In this document: positions 52,701 through 60,529 of the stretch, piece after piece
Layout of the letters: the number at the start of each line of letters is the position of its first letter
Position numbering within the stretch: the stretch's first letter is position 1
Assembly (NCBI GenBank): GCA_041392205.1
Contig: JAWKMO010000003.1
Span: 310,001 to 374,000 of the forward strand
From: Halomarinibacterium sp041392205
GTDB lineage: Bacteria; Bacteroidota; Bacteroidia; Flavobacteriales; Flavobacteriaceae
DNA length: 64,000 nt
Direction: 5' to 3'
Notes under the pieces: model-generated
Told to the model about the DNA's origin: nothing
Seen by the model: the letters and a program-made list of their open reading frames with translations, nothing else
The model's database searches: none
Program-made: the position numbers and the translations under genes

Positions 52701-52941
52701 AAGAAATCTTGAAATCTCTGTGATGCAGCGAATGGGAACAGCTAATTGGTACAGCCAGAGCCGCCCAAATGGGCTTACCGCTACTGAAAATAGGTTAATT
52801 CAGCAAGCAAAAGAGGAACTTACCAAGGCATTACAAACCACCAATGCATTTTTCAATAATGATTGGCCCACCTATATGTCAAAAATGGAACAAATTAAGT
52901 TATCACCATTTAAAGAAACCCAAACATTTACTATAGATTAA
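49744..52941 (+). CDS. Secreted sortilin/BNR-type beta-propeller protein
   Basis: The 1065-residue protein has a signal peptide (MKKIIPLLLLLIASSISAQ). Many Asp-box/VPS10-like blades span about residues 35-760: VGTASGGLWKTTGGG, YKSLDGGRSWQ, FKTTDGGKTWN, THNGGETWS, YKSEDGGFKWE and NGGQSWIDV. A charged segment (about 800-830) and a C-terminal helical region follow. Such proteins are often labelled glycosyl hydrolases, but no catalytic residues are evident. It probably acts outside the cytoplasm. The DUF2490 gene follows after 9 bp. Confidence 0.85.
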   Translation: MKKIIPLLLLLIASSISAQKLSMGLMKDIQPRNIGPGGMSGRVTAIDVVVSNPDIMYVGTASGGLWKTTGGGIQWEPIFDDQPTASIGAVAIQQSNPSVIWVGTGEGNPRNSLNGGFGVYKSLDGGRSWQSMGLEKTRHIHRIIIDPTNPNVVYVGAIGSPWGVHPERGVFKTTDGGKTWNKILYTNDTSGVADMVMDPSNPNKLIVAMWQHKRDPWFFKSGGEGSGLYITHNGGETWSKKTDADGLPKGELGRIGIAISRNKPNVIYALVEAKKNALYKSEDGGFKWEKINDKNDIGDRPFYYSEIYVDPQNENRVYSVFTYINVSEDGGKNFSQLMPAYGVDNGVHPDHHAWWIHPTNGNFMIDGNDGGLNITKDGGKSWRFIGNLPVAQFYHIAVDNEFPYNVYGGMQDNGSWRGPAYVWKDQGIRNSYWQEISFGDGFDVVPDKDNSQYGWSMSQQGYVSRYDWITGNNYTVRPTHPDPKVALRFNWNSAINSDPFDNSTIYFGSQFVHKSTDKGLTWDIISPDLTTNDLKKQKQHESGGLTMDATGAENYTTILVIEPSPLEKNMLWVGTDDGKVQYTTNGGQSWIDVSKNIKGMPQGSWIVQIKASNKMKGEALLVANDYRRFNYIPYAFRTKDYGKTWERIVDENDVTTYALSIVEDPVEKNLLFLGTDDGLYVSIDAGASWQKWTKGFPTVPVKDLVIHPRENDLVIGTFGRAAWVLDDIRPLREIAKNTSLLSDDLKLFNPPTAYQAAYQQPTGSRFGADAIFNGKNRAYGATFRYYFQKKETSKEENFDENSEEKEIEKPKGPSKDSLYLKLYEGERLIRTLKRKIPDSSGIYNWIWYMDEAGVDRPSRNLRERTNEPGGTQVKPGTYKAELQYLDNISSVNIRVESDPRLSISQKAIDDAYLASKTLEKMTQVAADAVKQLVESKKVVEDFSKKLKNEEEEKYKDPIKESKEMVKKIDSIVALFLGKEDDRQGITRNLEISVMQRMGTANWYSQSRPNGLTATENRLIQQAKEELTKALQTTNAFFNNDWPTYMSKMEQIKLSPFKETQTFTID

Positions 52942-52950
52942 AAATACATT

Positions 52951-53646
52951 ATGATTAAAAAAACGCTATTTACAATTGTTGCACTAGCCTTTATTTGGAC
53001 TGCAAAAAGTCAAGAAACTGGAGAAGACAAGTTGGGTTCTTGGTTTATGGTTTTTGCAAAACATCAAGTATCCGAAAAATTTAGCATTCATTCAGAAATA
53101 CAATATCGCACCTACGAGTTTGGGAATAATTTTAATCAATTATTGTTACGTTTCGGTTTAAATTATCATTTCTCTAAAAATGCTACAACTACTATTGGAT
53201 ATGGATACATTCCTACCGATGTCACTTTTGAGAAAATTAATGGAGAAGAAAATAGTATAGAACATAGAATTTATGAAGAACTTTCCATTAATAATGCGCT
53301 TGGTAAATTTGAATTAAACCATAGATACCGGTTGGAACAACGGTTTTTAGATAGCCCAGGAGGTGCTAAAGAGACACAACACAGAGTTCGATATTTATTT
53401 CGAATTACCTATCCTATCAACGAAAACTGGTTTTTAACTGCTTATGATGAAGTATTTTTAAATCTGCAAGAACCTATTTTTGGTCAAAATAGATTGTATG
53501 GCGCTATTGGATATAAATTTTCAAAAAACATTTCCACGCAAGTGGGTTATTTAAAAAACCATTTTACCGGGGTTAATTACGACAGATTTCAGCTTGGAGT
53601 TTGGATAAATACAGACTTTACCAAAAAGAAAGAAAATAAATTATAA
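52951..53646 (+). CDS. DUF2490 outer membrane beta-barrel protein
   Basis: The 231-residue protein has a signal peptide (ending TAKSQ). Alternating amphipathic strands end with aromatic residues: KFSIHSEIQYRTYEFGNNFNQLLLRFGLNY, HRYRLEQRF, RVRYLFRITYPI, and RFQLGVWIN near the end. This is the pattern of a DUF2490 outer membrane beta-barrel of unknown function. It lies 9 bp after the BNR protein gene and is likely co-transcribed with it. Confidence 0.8.
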   Translation: MIKKTLFTIVALAFIWTAKSQETGEDKLGSWFMVFAKHQVSEKFSIHSEIQYRTYEFGNNFNQLLLRFGLNYHFSKNATTTIGYGYIPTDVTFEKINGEENSIEHRIYEELSINNALGKFELNHRYRLEQRFLDSPGGAKETQHRVRYLFRITYPINENWFLTAYDEVFLNLQEPIFGQNRLYGAIGYKFSKNISTQVGYLKNHFTGVNYDRFQLGVWINTDFTKKKENKL

Positions 53647-53717
53647 CATAAACTTTAGAAAATTTGAAAATAAAGATAGTACCTTTAAAATCCGTTTATA
53701 AACCAAAATTTTTACAA

Positions 53718-54293
53718 ATGAAAAATCTTATACATACTTTTTTAATAGCCTCCATCGTATTGGTTGGTTGCAAAGACGAAAATAAAAAAACCGAAGAAGC
53801 TCAGGATAATGTTGAAGAAATTGTTAATGTGAAAGAAGTTGTTAAGGACATTAATCTTGAGTTAGAGCCTAAAAGTGAATCAACCGCTATGGGTAAAGTT
53901 GAAATTACAGAAAAAGACGGAATCGTAACATTAAACGCTCGTTTATTGGGTCTTACCCCCGGAATGCACGCCATACATATTCATGAAAAAGCAGATTGTT
54001 CAGCCGCAGATGCGACATCTTCTGGAGGACATTGGAATCCTACCATGCAACCTCATGGAAAATGGGGTGCCGAAACAGGCTACCACAAAGGAGATATAGG
54101 TAATTTTGAAGCAGATGCAAATGGAGAGGGTACTATTACCCTAACCACAAGTGAGTGGTGTATTGGTTGTGGTGACGAAAGTAAAGACATTCTGGGTAAA
54201 GCCATCATAGTACACCAAGGAGTAGATGATTTCACAACACAACCTACAGGAAATGCTGGAGGAAGAGTAAGTTGTGGAGGAATTATTCAATAA
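53718..54293 (+). CDS. sodC: Cu/Zn superoxide dismutase, lipoprotein
   Basis: The 191-residue protein starts with a lipoprotein signal (MKNLIHTFLIASIVLVGC) and carries the Cu/Zn SOD fold. Metal ligands are visible in HAIHIHEKADC, SGGHWNP, GYHKGDIGNF and IIVHQGVDD, and the substrate-guiding Arg lies in GGRVSCGGI. It dismutates superoxide in the envelope. The frame is open from 53664, but the signal peptide sets ATG 53718. A near-consensus -7 box (TACCTTTA, 53680-53687) lies 30 nt upstream, so it has its own promoter. Confidence 0.93.
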   Translation: MKNLIHTFLIASIVLVGCKDENKKTEEAQDNVEEIVNVKEVVKDINLELEPKSESTAMGKVEITEKDGIVTLNARLLGLTPGMHAIHIHEKADCSAADATSSGGHWNPTMQPHGKWGAETGYHKGDIGNFEADANGEGTITLTTSEWCIGCGDESKDILGKAIIVHQGVDDFTTQPTGNAGGRVSCGGIIQ

Positions 54294-54319
54294 CTCATTT
54301 AAAAACACACCATCAAAAG

Positions 54320-54345
54320 CACCCATTTTTTGGGTGTTTTTTTTT
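54320..54345 (+). terminator. Terminator of sodC
   Basis: CACCCA (54320-54325) and TGGGTG (54331-54336) pair around five T residues and are followed by a 9-nt T run. Confidence 0.8.
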
Positions 54346-54399
54346 GTTAAAGCGCAAAAATTGATACATTTACCCCAACAACCAATCCAACCTTTAATT

Positions 54400-55860
54400 A
54401 TGAAAAAAATAGTATTACTTTCCTTGTTCATAGCAATAATAATAAGCTGTAAACAAAAAGAAAAAACTGAACAAGCAGTTGCCGAGCCCGTTGGTGTAGA
54501 AAATGTCGCTTATCAATGGAGTGTTGCAGTTATTGAAGGTACTGCTTTGGATACCGATAGATTTAAACCAAGACCTACTATTACCTCTAGATATATTGGT
54601 CTTATATGGGTGTCTATTTTTGATGCATGGTCACGCTATGATGATAAAGCGATTCCAGTTTACCTTGAGGGTGTTGAAAGAAGACCTGAAACGGAAAGAA
54701 ACTTAAAAAATAAAGAAATTGCTATTAGTTATGCTGCTTATAGAGCTCTAAATGAATACTACTTTACAGATAAGCAATTATGGACAGACAAAATGATTGC
54801 GATGGGCTTAGACCCAACTAATGAATCATTAGATCCAACAACCCCTGAGGGAATTGGAAATCTTGCCGCAAAAAGAGTTATTGAAGCACGCAAAGGAGAT
54901 GGATCCAACCAATATGGTGAAGAAGAAGGAAGTAATGGAACATCCTATTTTAATTATGTGGGGTATGAACCGGTAAACTCGGCAGATACGAATGTGGATA
55001 TTAATAGATGGCAACCTAAATATTTTTCAGATGGAAATGGAGGTAAATTTGCTCCTGGTTGTTTAACCCCTTACTGGAACAGAGTAAGAACTATTTCCAT
55101 AGACTCTGGAAGCCAATTTAGACCTGGACCACCTCCTCTCGTAGGATCAGAGCAATTAAAAAATGAAGTCGCAGAAGTAGTTGAAGTGCAAGCTAAGCTC
55201 ACCGATGAACAAAAAGCACTGGTGGAGTTTATGCGCGATGGACCTCAATCTGTGCAACAGGCTGGGCACTGGTTAAAGTTTGCTCAAGCAGTATCAAGAA
55301 GAGATAATCATACCTTAGATCAAGATGTAAAAATGTTTTTTTACAATCAAGTGGTTGCTATGGATGCTTTTATTGCCTCTTGGGATTCTAAAATGTTTTA
55401 TGATTATGCAAGACCTTATGCGCTGGTTCATGAATATTATAAAGGAAAAAAAATAACCGCTTGGGGAGGTGTTGGAAAAGGAATGATAGAAATGGATGGC
55501 TCTCAATGGAGGCCTTACAGCCCAGACACCTTTTTATGTCCCCCTTTCCCAAGTTATACTTCAGGACATAGTACCATAAGTGGAGGTTGCGCTGAAGCGT
55601 TAAAATTATGGACAGGAAGTGATGAATTTGGAGAAGAAGTTGAATTGGTAGCAGGATACCTAACGGAACCCAATAATCTTGGAGATACCGTTATTTTAAA
55701 ATTTCCTACTTTCAGCAAAACAGCCGAAATGGCAGGGATTTCAAGAGTACTTGGCGGGTATCATATTCAAGCCGATAATATCGCAGGACTAGAGTTGGGA
55801 AGAGATGTGGCTAGAGAAGCTTGGAAATTCTACAAGCGCCATATAGGGGAAACTGAATAA
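54400..55860 (+). CDS. Vanadium-dependent haloperoxidase / PAP2 family lipoprotein
   Basis: The 486-residue protein has a lipoprotein signal (MKKIVLLSLFIAIIISC). Vanadate/phosphate-binding motifs are seen in order: ARP in YDYARPYALVHEY, FPSYTSGHSTISGGC (PSGH-type) and ISRVLGGYHIQADN (SRxxxxxHxxxD). This matches bacterial vanadium haloperoxidase-like proteins of the PAP2 superfamily. True halide oxidation versus phosphatase activity is not resolved. The frame is open from 54274, but ATG 54400 begins the signal peptide. A TACATTTA box lies 28 nt upstream. Confidence 0.85.
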   Translation: MKKIVLLSLFIAIIISCKQKEKTEQAVAEPVGVENVAYQWSVAVIEGTALDTDRFKPRPTITSRYIGLIWVSIFDAWSRYDDKAIPVYLEGVERRPETERNLKNKEIAISYAAYRALNEYYFTDKQLWTDKMIAMGLDPTNESLDPTTPEGIGNLAAKRVIEARKGDGSNQYGEEEGSNGTSYFNYVGYEPVNSADTNVDINRWQPKYFSDGNGGKFAPGCLTPYWNRVRTISIDSGSQFRPGPPPLVGSEQLKNEVAEVVEVQAKLTDEQKALVEFMRDGPQSVQQAGHWLKFAQAVSRRDNHTLDQDVKMFFYNQVVAMDAFIASWDSKMFYDYARPYALVHEYYKGKKITAWGGVGKGMIEMDGSQWRPYSPDTFLCPPFPSYTSGHSTISGGCAEALKLWTGSDEFGEEVELVAGYLTEPNNLGDTVILKFPTFSKTAEMAGISRVLGGYHIQADNIAGLELGRDVAREAWKFYKRHIGETE

Positions 55861-55887
55861 AAAAAAGAGGGCCTAGCCCTCTTTTTT
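55861..55887. terminator. Bidirectional terminator between convergent genes
   Basis: AAAAAAGAGGGC and GCCCTCTTTTTT enclose a 3-nt loop CTA. It serves the haloperoxidase-family gene and the nitroreductase gene, whose stop codon overlaps the T run. Confidence 0.92.
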
Positions 55888-56521
55888 ATATTTCAATTAT
55901 AACTTCTGCTACTCCCCTTCGTACTTTTTTAAGGGTTGCGAAAAAATCGTCTTCAGCTCTATATCCTACTGGAAGTACTAAAACGGACTGTAATCCTTTT
56001 TCGGAAAGCTTCAAATAAGCATCATACTTTTTAGGCTCAAAACCCTCCAGAGGACAAGCATCAATTCCTTCCAAAGCACAAATTGTAAGTAAATTACCAA
56101 GTGCCAGATACGCTTGTTTAACCATCCAATTTTTTACTTCCTCTTCACTCTTTTCAGAAAAAGAAGAAGTTAATGCTGCTTCAAAAGGTTCTAAAATAGT
56201 TCTAGAAGTATTTCTAATGGTCTCAACTCTTTTAAAATGATTTTTAATGTACGCATTTGACAATCCTTTTTCAATACACAAAACAAGCACATGAGATGCT
56301 TGGCTAACTTGTTTTTGATTCATCGTAAAAGGCACCAGTTCTTCCTTCATAATGGGGTCTTTAATAATAACCATTTTTAAGGGCTGTAAACCATAAGATG
56401 TTGCCGTTAAATTGAAGGATTCTTTTAAAATTTCAAGTTTTTCTTCTGAAAGTATTTTGGAAGGGTCAAATTTTTTACAAGCATAACGCCAATGTAGTTT
56501 TTCAATAATTTGTGATGCCAT
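55886..56521 (-). CDS. NAD(P)H-dependent nitroreductase-family oxidoreductase
   Basis: The 211-residue flavoprotein has the nitroreductase fold: WRYACKKFDPSKILSEEKLEIL, SYGLQPLKMVIIKD (FMN contact), AYLALGNLLTICALEGIDACPLEGFEPKKYD and VLPVGYRAEDD. It resembles NfsB/YdgI-type enzymes that reduce nitro compounds or quinones with FMN. An exact -7 box (TATTTTTG, minus strand 56547-56540) is 18 nt upstream of the ATG. Confidence 0.9.
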   Translation of the reverse strand: MASQIIEKLHWRYACKKFDPSKILSEEKLEILKESFNLTATSYGLQPLKMVIIKDPIMKEELVPFTMNQKQVSQASHVLVLCIEKGLSNAYIKNHFKRVETIRNTSRTILEPFEAALTSSFSEKSEEEVKNWMVKQAYLALGNLLTICALEGIDACPLEGFEPKKYDAYLKLSEKGLQSVLVLPVGYRAEDDFFATLKKVRRGVAEVIIEI

Positions 56522-56539
56522 ATTTCATAAATTTCTAAA

Positions 56540-56547
56540 CAAAAATA
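56540..56547 (-). promoter_or_regulatory. -7 element TATTTTTG of the nitroreductase gene
   Basis: Plus-strand CAAAAATA gives TATTTTTG on the minus strand, 18 nt before the start codon at 56521. Confidence 0.55.
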
Positions 56548-56664
56548 ACGATACAACCTCTAAAAGAATGTTGAAATTGATACGTTTTACTGATAACTTT
56601 AAAGTCATTACCTATCGTGAATAATTTATTATTAGAAAAACTTTATAAAATTAAAAAAGGATAT

Positions 56665-56672
56665 TATATTTG
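56665..56672 (+). promoter_or_regulatory. tRNA-Ser promoter -7 element TATATTTG
   Basis: An exact TAnnTTTG match ends 9 nt upstream of the mature tRNA 5' end, ideal spacing for a tRNA promoter. Confidence 0.75.
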
Positions 56673-56681
56673 CACCCCATT

Positions 56682-56766
56682 GGAGAAATGGCAGAGTGGT
56701 CGAATGCGGCAGTCTTGAAAACTGTTGAGGGTCACACCTCCGGGGGTTCGAATCCCTCTTTCTCCG
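56682..56766 (+). tRNA. tRNA-Ser (anticodon TGA)
   Basis: This 85-nt class II tRNA has the acceptor stem GGAGAAA with TTTCTCC, discriminator G, anticodon loop CTTGAAA (anticodon TGA), a long variable arm (GAGGGTCACACCTC region) and T-arm GGGGGTTCGAATCCC. CCA is not encoded. A terminator follows at 56770. The last 17 nt, beginning AATCCCTC, are repeated 171 bp downstream. Confidence 0.95.
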
Positions 56767-56767
56767 C
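56751..56767 (+). repeat. tRNA-Ser 3' end, first copy of a 17-nt direct repeat
   Basis: AATCCCTCTTTCTCCGC is the T-arm and acceptor end of the tRNA. An identical copy occurs at 56922-56938. Confidence 0.85.
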
Positions 56768-56769
56768 AA

Positions 56770-56802
56770 AAAGAAACCTACAGCTTTTGTTGTAGGTTTT
56801 TT
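56770..56802 (+). terminator. Terminator of tRNA-Ser
   Basis: AACCTACA and TGTAGGTT pair around a T-rich loop and are followed by TTTTG. A second, sequence-different but similarly placed hairpin follows the repeat copy at 56945. Confidence 0.8.
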
Positions 56803-56921
56803 GTTTTCAGAAATATTGAAATTTTAATTTCATAAATGGATGAAGACAAAAAATCAAGCAAGTGAAACTTGCGTAGGTTTCTATGATTGTATTGGATACC
56901 TCTTAGGGCATCATCAAAGAT

Positions 56922-56938
56922 AATCCCTCTTTCTCCGC
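56922..56938 (+). repeat. Duplicated tRNA-Ser 3' end (att-like or tRNA remnant)
   Basis: It is an exact 17-nt copy of 56751-56767. It is followed by AAAGAAACC, also shared with the first copy, and by a terminator-type hairpin. The 150 bp between the copies contain no gene, only a small hairpin GCAAGT-GAA-ACTTGC (56858-56872). Confidence 0.8.
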
Positions 56939-56944
56939 TAAAGA

Positions 56945-56977
56945 AACCCATAGCGAAAGTTATGGGTTTTGTTTTTG
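56945..56977 (+). terminator. Second terminator-like hairpin after the tRNA-Ser 3' duplicate
   Basis: AACCCATA (56945-56952) and TATGGGTT (56961-56968) pair and are followed by a T-rich tract. Confidence 0.65.
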
Positions 56978-57000
56978 GGATCTTTCTCATTATAATCAAT

Positions 57001-57008
57001 TATATTTG
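57001..57008 (+). promoter_or_regulatory. -7 element TATATTTG of the T9SS cargo gene
   Basis: It is an exact TAnnTTTG match. It is only 13 nt before the first ATG (57021), which slightly favours the second ATG at 57030 as the translation start. Confidence 0.55.
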
Positions 57009-57020
57009 AACATATAAACA

Positions 57021-57929
57021 ATGCTTAAAATGAAAAACCTTCTTTTATTCTTCTTTTTGTTGGCTTTTTCAAAACACCCCTATTGTCAAGATTATAAACC
57101 CCTTTTAGATAACTATAACGAGTGGAATGTACGATTTTGTTATTCAGGAGTATGTGATACCGATATATATTATACCAACGGAGACACTATAGTAGATGGA
57201 GTTAATTTTAAAATTCTTGATGGTTATCACTATATATCTAGAGGATTTTTATTAAGAGAAGAGGTAAGTTCAAAAAAAGTTTACTTGAAAGCTTTTTTGC
57301 CGAACGGAGTTTATGACTATTTGCTATATGACTTCTCACTTAAAGTGGGTGATTCTATTGATATGAAAAATCCAATTACACCCTTTCCAGAAAATGCTGG
57401 ATATTTTATAGTAGATTCTATTATACCACACCCATTAGTCGATGGAAACAATTACAATCATTTTTATTTCTCACCAACGGAAGCTAATACCGTAAGTACT
57501 AATAATGCTATTTGGGTGGAAGGTGTTGGTTCTCTATCTATTATTACCGCTCCTAGTGGGGATCCAGATATTGACGGAGTTGGACGAGTTGCATGCGTTT
57601 TTAAAAATGGTGTCTCTTTTTATTCCGATTTAAATATCATTGAAGAATGCGAGCCTTTTTTTATCCTAAATTCAAAAAAAAATAGCAAAGAAAAAAAATC
57701 CATTAAAGCACTAAAAACTTCTGAAAAAAATATATTTGAAATACTAAATGTTGAACATTTTTCAACTATTGAACTATTTGATTTAAAAGGGGTTCATTTA
57801 GATTCTTTTAAGAATAACTATCAAAATTCCATTCGGCTCGACTTTTCAAAATATCCCTCTGGAATTTACATACTATTATTAAATTCTAATACAAATAGAA
57901 AACAAACACTTAAAATTGTTGTTGAATAA
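57021..57929 (+). CDS. Secreted protein with T9SS sorting domain, function unknown
   Basis: The 302-residue protein has a signal peptide (MKNLLLFFFLLAFSKHPYCQ from the second Met). A central beta-rich region shows no recognised domain (YTNGDTIVDGVNFKILDGYHY; VWVEGVGSLSIITAPSGDPD-like segment). The C-terminus is T9SS-like (NIFEILNVEHFSTIELFDLKGVH, SGIYILLLNSN, end KIVVE). It is exported via Sec and probably the type IX system. The start may be ATG 57021 or ATG 57030; the close promoter box favours the latter. Confidence 0.72.
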   Translation: MLKMKNLLLFFFLLAFSKHPYCQDYKPLLDNYNEWNVRFCYSGVCDTDIYYTNGDTIVDGVNFKILDGYHYISRGFLLREEVSSKKVYLKAFLPNGVYDYLLYDFSLKVGDSIDMKNPITPFPENAGYFIVDSIIPHPLVDGNNYNHFYFSPTEANTVSTNNAIWVEGVGSLSIITAPSGDPDIDGVGRVACVFKNGVSFYSDLNIIEECEPFFILNSKKNSKEKKSIKALKTSEKNIFEILNVEHFSTIELFDLKGVHLDSFKNNYQNSIRLDFSKYPSGIYILLLNSNTNRKQTLKIVVE

Positions 57930-57946
57930 TTCTCCAGGTAATTATT

Positions 57947-59203
57947 TTACCTTTTAAATCTTCTAATAATTAACCCTAAAGGTTTATCATAGGTAAAATA
58001 GCTTAGCATCCAGCCTAAAAATGCTACAAGCTTATTTCTAAAACCCACCAAGGACATAATATGGATAAACATCCAAACCATCCACGCAAACGTCCCCTGA
58101 AATTTCCATTTGGGCAAATCTACAACTGCTTTACGCCGCCCAATGGTTGCCATGGTTCCTCTATCTTTATATTTAAATGGAATTAGGTTTTTCCCTTTAA
58201 TTTTATTTAAAATATTTTTAGCTAAATGCCTCCCTTGTTGTTGCGCTACAGGAGCCAACATGGGTAATCCTTTTGGGTTTTCTGGGCTAGTAAAAGCAGC
58301 CACATCGCCAATGGCATAAATAGCGCTAGTGTCTACAACTTGATTAAATTCATCTACCAAAATTCGGTTTCCTTCAATCAATGCTTTTAAAGGCAATCCG
58401 CTTATGGGAGCTCCTTTTACCCCTGCAGTCCAAATAACCGTATCGGTCTTAAATTTTAGATTATTTGGTAGTTGTAATGATGTCCCATCATATCCACTTA
58501 CCCTAGTGTTTAAATATACTTGCACCCCTAAGTTTTGTAGATATACTAAGCATTTATGAGATGCTTCTTGGGACATGGTAGCTAATAAAGCGGAACCTGA
58601 ATGATATAAATGAATATTCATTTTTGAGGTATCTAACTCTGGAAAATCTTTGGGTAGTACATAGCGTTTCATTTCGGCTAACGCTCCAGCTAATTCAATT
58701 CCAGCTGGACCTCCCCCCACAATAGCAATATTGAGCACTTCTTCGAGATCCTGGGTATTATTAGAAATGGCTTTTTCAAGATTTTGAAAAAGAAAACTCC
58801 TTATGTTTAATGCATCGGGAATCGATTTTAATCCTAATAATTGATCTTTAATGGTTTCAAAATTGAAATAATTATTTTGACTCCCCGTCGCAATAATTAA
58901 ATGATCATAAGAAAAATTACCAATACTGGTTTCAAGAATTTTTTCTGAAGGAGATACAGCCGTAACTAATGCCATTCTAAAACGAACGTTTTTATAGCTT
59001 CTGAAAATACGCCTCACTGGATATGCTATACTATAAGGTTCTAGCCCCCCCGTAGCAATTTGATACATTAAAGGTTGAAAATTGTGAAAATTATTTTGAT
59101 CAATTAGCAAAACATCAACAGCCTTATTTTTAAAATATTTTGCCATCGATATCCCTCCAAATCCGGCACCAACAATCACAATTTTGGGAAGGTTAGACTT
59201 CAT
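57947..59203 (-). CDS. ndh: Type II NADH dehydrogenase (NDH-2)
   Basis: The 418-residue flavoprotein has two dinucleotide folds: FAD-binding VIVGAGFGGISMAKYF at the N-terminus and NADH-binding IAIVGGGPAGIELAGAL at about 160-177. The conserved segment YAIGDVAAF and the quinone-site region APVAQQQGRHLAKNI follow. A hydrophobic C-terminal segment (AWMVWMFIHIMSLVGF) would anchor it to the cytoplasmic membrane. It oxidises NADH with quinone without proton pumping. It is a single-gene unit on the minus strand. Confidence 0.92.
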   Translation of the reverse strand: MKSNLPKIVIVGAGFGGISMAKYFKNKAVDVLLIDQNNFHNFQPLMYQIATGGLEPYSIAYPVRRIFRSYKNVRFRMALVTAVSPSEKILETSIGNFSYDHLIIATGSQNNYFNFETIKDQLLGLKSIPDALNIRSFLFQNLEKAISNNTQDLEEVLNIAIVGGGPAGIELAGALAEMKRYVLPKDFPELDTSKMNIHLYHSGSALLATMSQEASHKCLVYLQNLGVQVYLNTRVSGYDGTSLQLPNNLKFKTDTVIWTAGVKGAPISGLPLKALIEGNRILVDEFNQVVDTSAIYAIGDVAAFTSPENPKGLPMLAPVAQQQGRHLAKNILNKIKGKNLIPFKYKDRGTMATIGRRKAVVDLPKWKFQGTFAWMVWMFIHIMSLVGFRNKLVAFLGWMLSYFTYDKPLGLIIRRFKR

Positions 59204-59267
59204 CTCGATTAAGAATAGGTAGTTTATAATATTCTGAATAAAGATAGTGGAATTAATTTTTTAAATA

Positions 59268-59298
59268 AAAAAAGCCCGATACTATCGGGCCTTTTTTT
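59268..59298. terminator. Terminator after the DUF4397 gene
   Basis: AAAGCCCGAT (59271-59280) and ATCGGGC with following T residues (59284-59297) form a stem with a 3-nt loop. A and T runs on both sides allow use from either strand. Confidence 0.88.
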
Positions 59299-59314
59299 CA
59301 TAGCAATTTTGGTT

Positions 59315-60310
59315 TTAATTCTTAACAAATTTTGTACTTCCAATTACTTTATTGTTATCCACTATAAGAACATTGTAAATTCCGGCCGACAAAAAACTAA
59401 CATTAATGTTACCTGTTTCAAAAGCAGTAGCATCTTGTAGTAGTATTCTTCCTTGCATATCTACTATTTGAATTACGTAATTTGCTTTCTTATCACTTTG
59501 AAAGTTTAAAATTTCTGAAGTAGGGTTTGGATACAAGGCTATTTTCTTTAGATCAAAATCATTCCCCCCAAGTGTTGCAGAAGGTAATTCTACTAAGTTT
59601 CCAGCACTTCCTGTAGCGACCCATAAACCAAATGCAGGTCCGTTACTGTTGTTAGCAGGATTCAAAAAACCTGAAGCTACTACTACCAATGCGGCACCTT
59701 CCAGACCCAGTGTAGCTAAAGGTGCTCCAAAAGCAGCTACTCCACCGCCACCCGCAGCGTTAATTTGTAGTACATAGTCTGCCGTGGCAAGTTCTAAGTA
59801 TCCGGCAAATTCTGTATATGAGATATTAGGAACAATCAATCCAGCACCCACACCTGTTTCATAGACGTCTACTGCGGGAGCATCCGTAGAACCGTGGTGT
59901 ACTAAAACATCGGTATTGGTTCCAACCGTAGCGGATTCACGACCCATTGCATATACGGCTAACCCAAAAGCGGGGGCTGGATCATAACCTGTTGGGCTTA
60001 CAATTCCATCGGCAACAACTACATAGGTTTCACCGTTTGCTAAAGTTACAGGAAAAGTAGCTATTGCATCTCCAGACCCAGTACTAGTAGGGGGAGCAAT
60101 ACCAATAACAACTTCCACATCTGCCGGGAAATCAATAAATCCGGTTTCGGTTCTAAAAGCAAAATTATCAACCGCTAAGGCATCATCTAAGTATACATCA
60201 ACTTCTGTTGCAGCAGCATCTGCAGAATTGTGTATGATATTAACACGAGCTTGAGAAAAGGCAATTTGCACAGCGGCAAATGCTAAAAAAGTAAAGAGTA
60301 ATTTTTTCAT
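59315..60310 (-). CDS. DUF4397 protein with T9SS sorting domain
   Basis: The 331-residue protein has a signal peptide (ending QIAFSQ). Two DUF4397 repeats follow: RVNIIHNSADAAATEVDVYLDD near the start and LVHHGSTDAPAVDVYETG at about 135-152. Next comes a T9SS type A domain (ALYPNPTSEILNF, IQIVDMQGRIL, SAGIYNVLIVDN, end STKFVKN). DUF4397 proteins are exported surface proteins of unknown function. The composition is unusually Ala, Gly and Val rich compared with its neighbours. It stands alone with its own terminator. Confidence 0.87.
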   Translation of the reverse strand: MKKLLFTFLAFAAVQIAFSQARVNIIHNSADAAATEVDVYLDDALAVDNFAFRTETGFIDFPADVEVVIGIAPPTSTGSGDAIATFPVTLANGETYVVVADGIVSPTGYDPAPAFGLAVYAMGRESATVGTNTDVLVHHGSTDAPAVDVYETGVGAGLIVPNISYTEFAGYLELATADYVLQINAAGGGGVAAFGAPLATLGLEGAALVVVASGFLNPANNSNGPAFGLWVATGSAGNLVELPSATLGGNDFDLKKIALYPNPTSEILNFQSDKKANYVIQIVDMQGRILLQDATAFETGNINVSFLSAGIYNVLIVDNNKVIGSTKFVKN

Positions 60311-60529
60311 AACAATTTTTGTTTAAGGTTTATACCGTAAAATTAAACAAAAAAAATTATATGAAATAGGTTCTCATACTATATTAATAAAATTTTAACA
60401 GATACTTTCCTGTAAAACAAGGGTTTAATTCAATATGAAAGCATTGGGTATGGGTTGTAGAATATTTTTTATAATTTTTAACAAACCCACATTATAGTAT
60501 CTGTATATTTATAACCTAATTAATAAACA
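60311..60529. other. AT-rich divergent intergenic region
   Basis: This 219-bp region separates the divergent DUF4397 and M28 peptidase genes. Apart from a near-consensus -7 box (TATATTTA) before the peptidase I see no gene or structured element. Confidence 0.5.
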
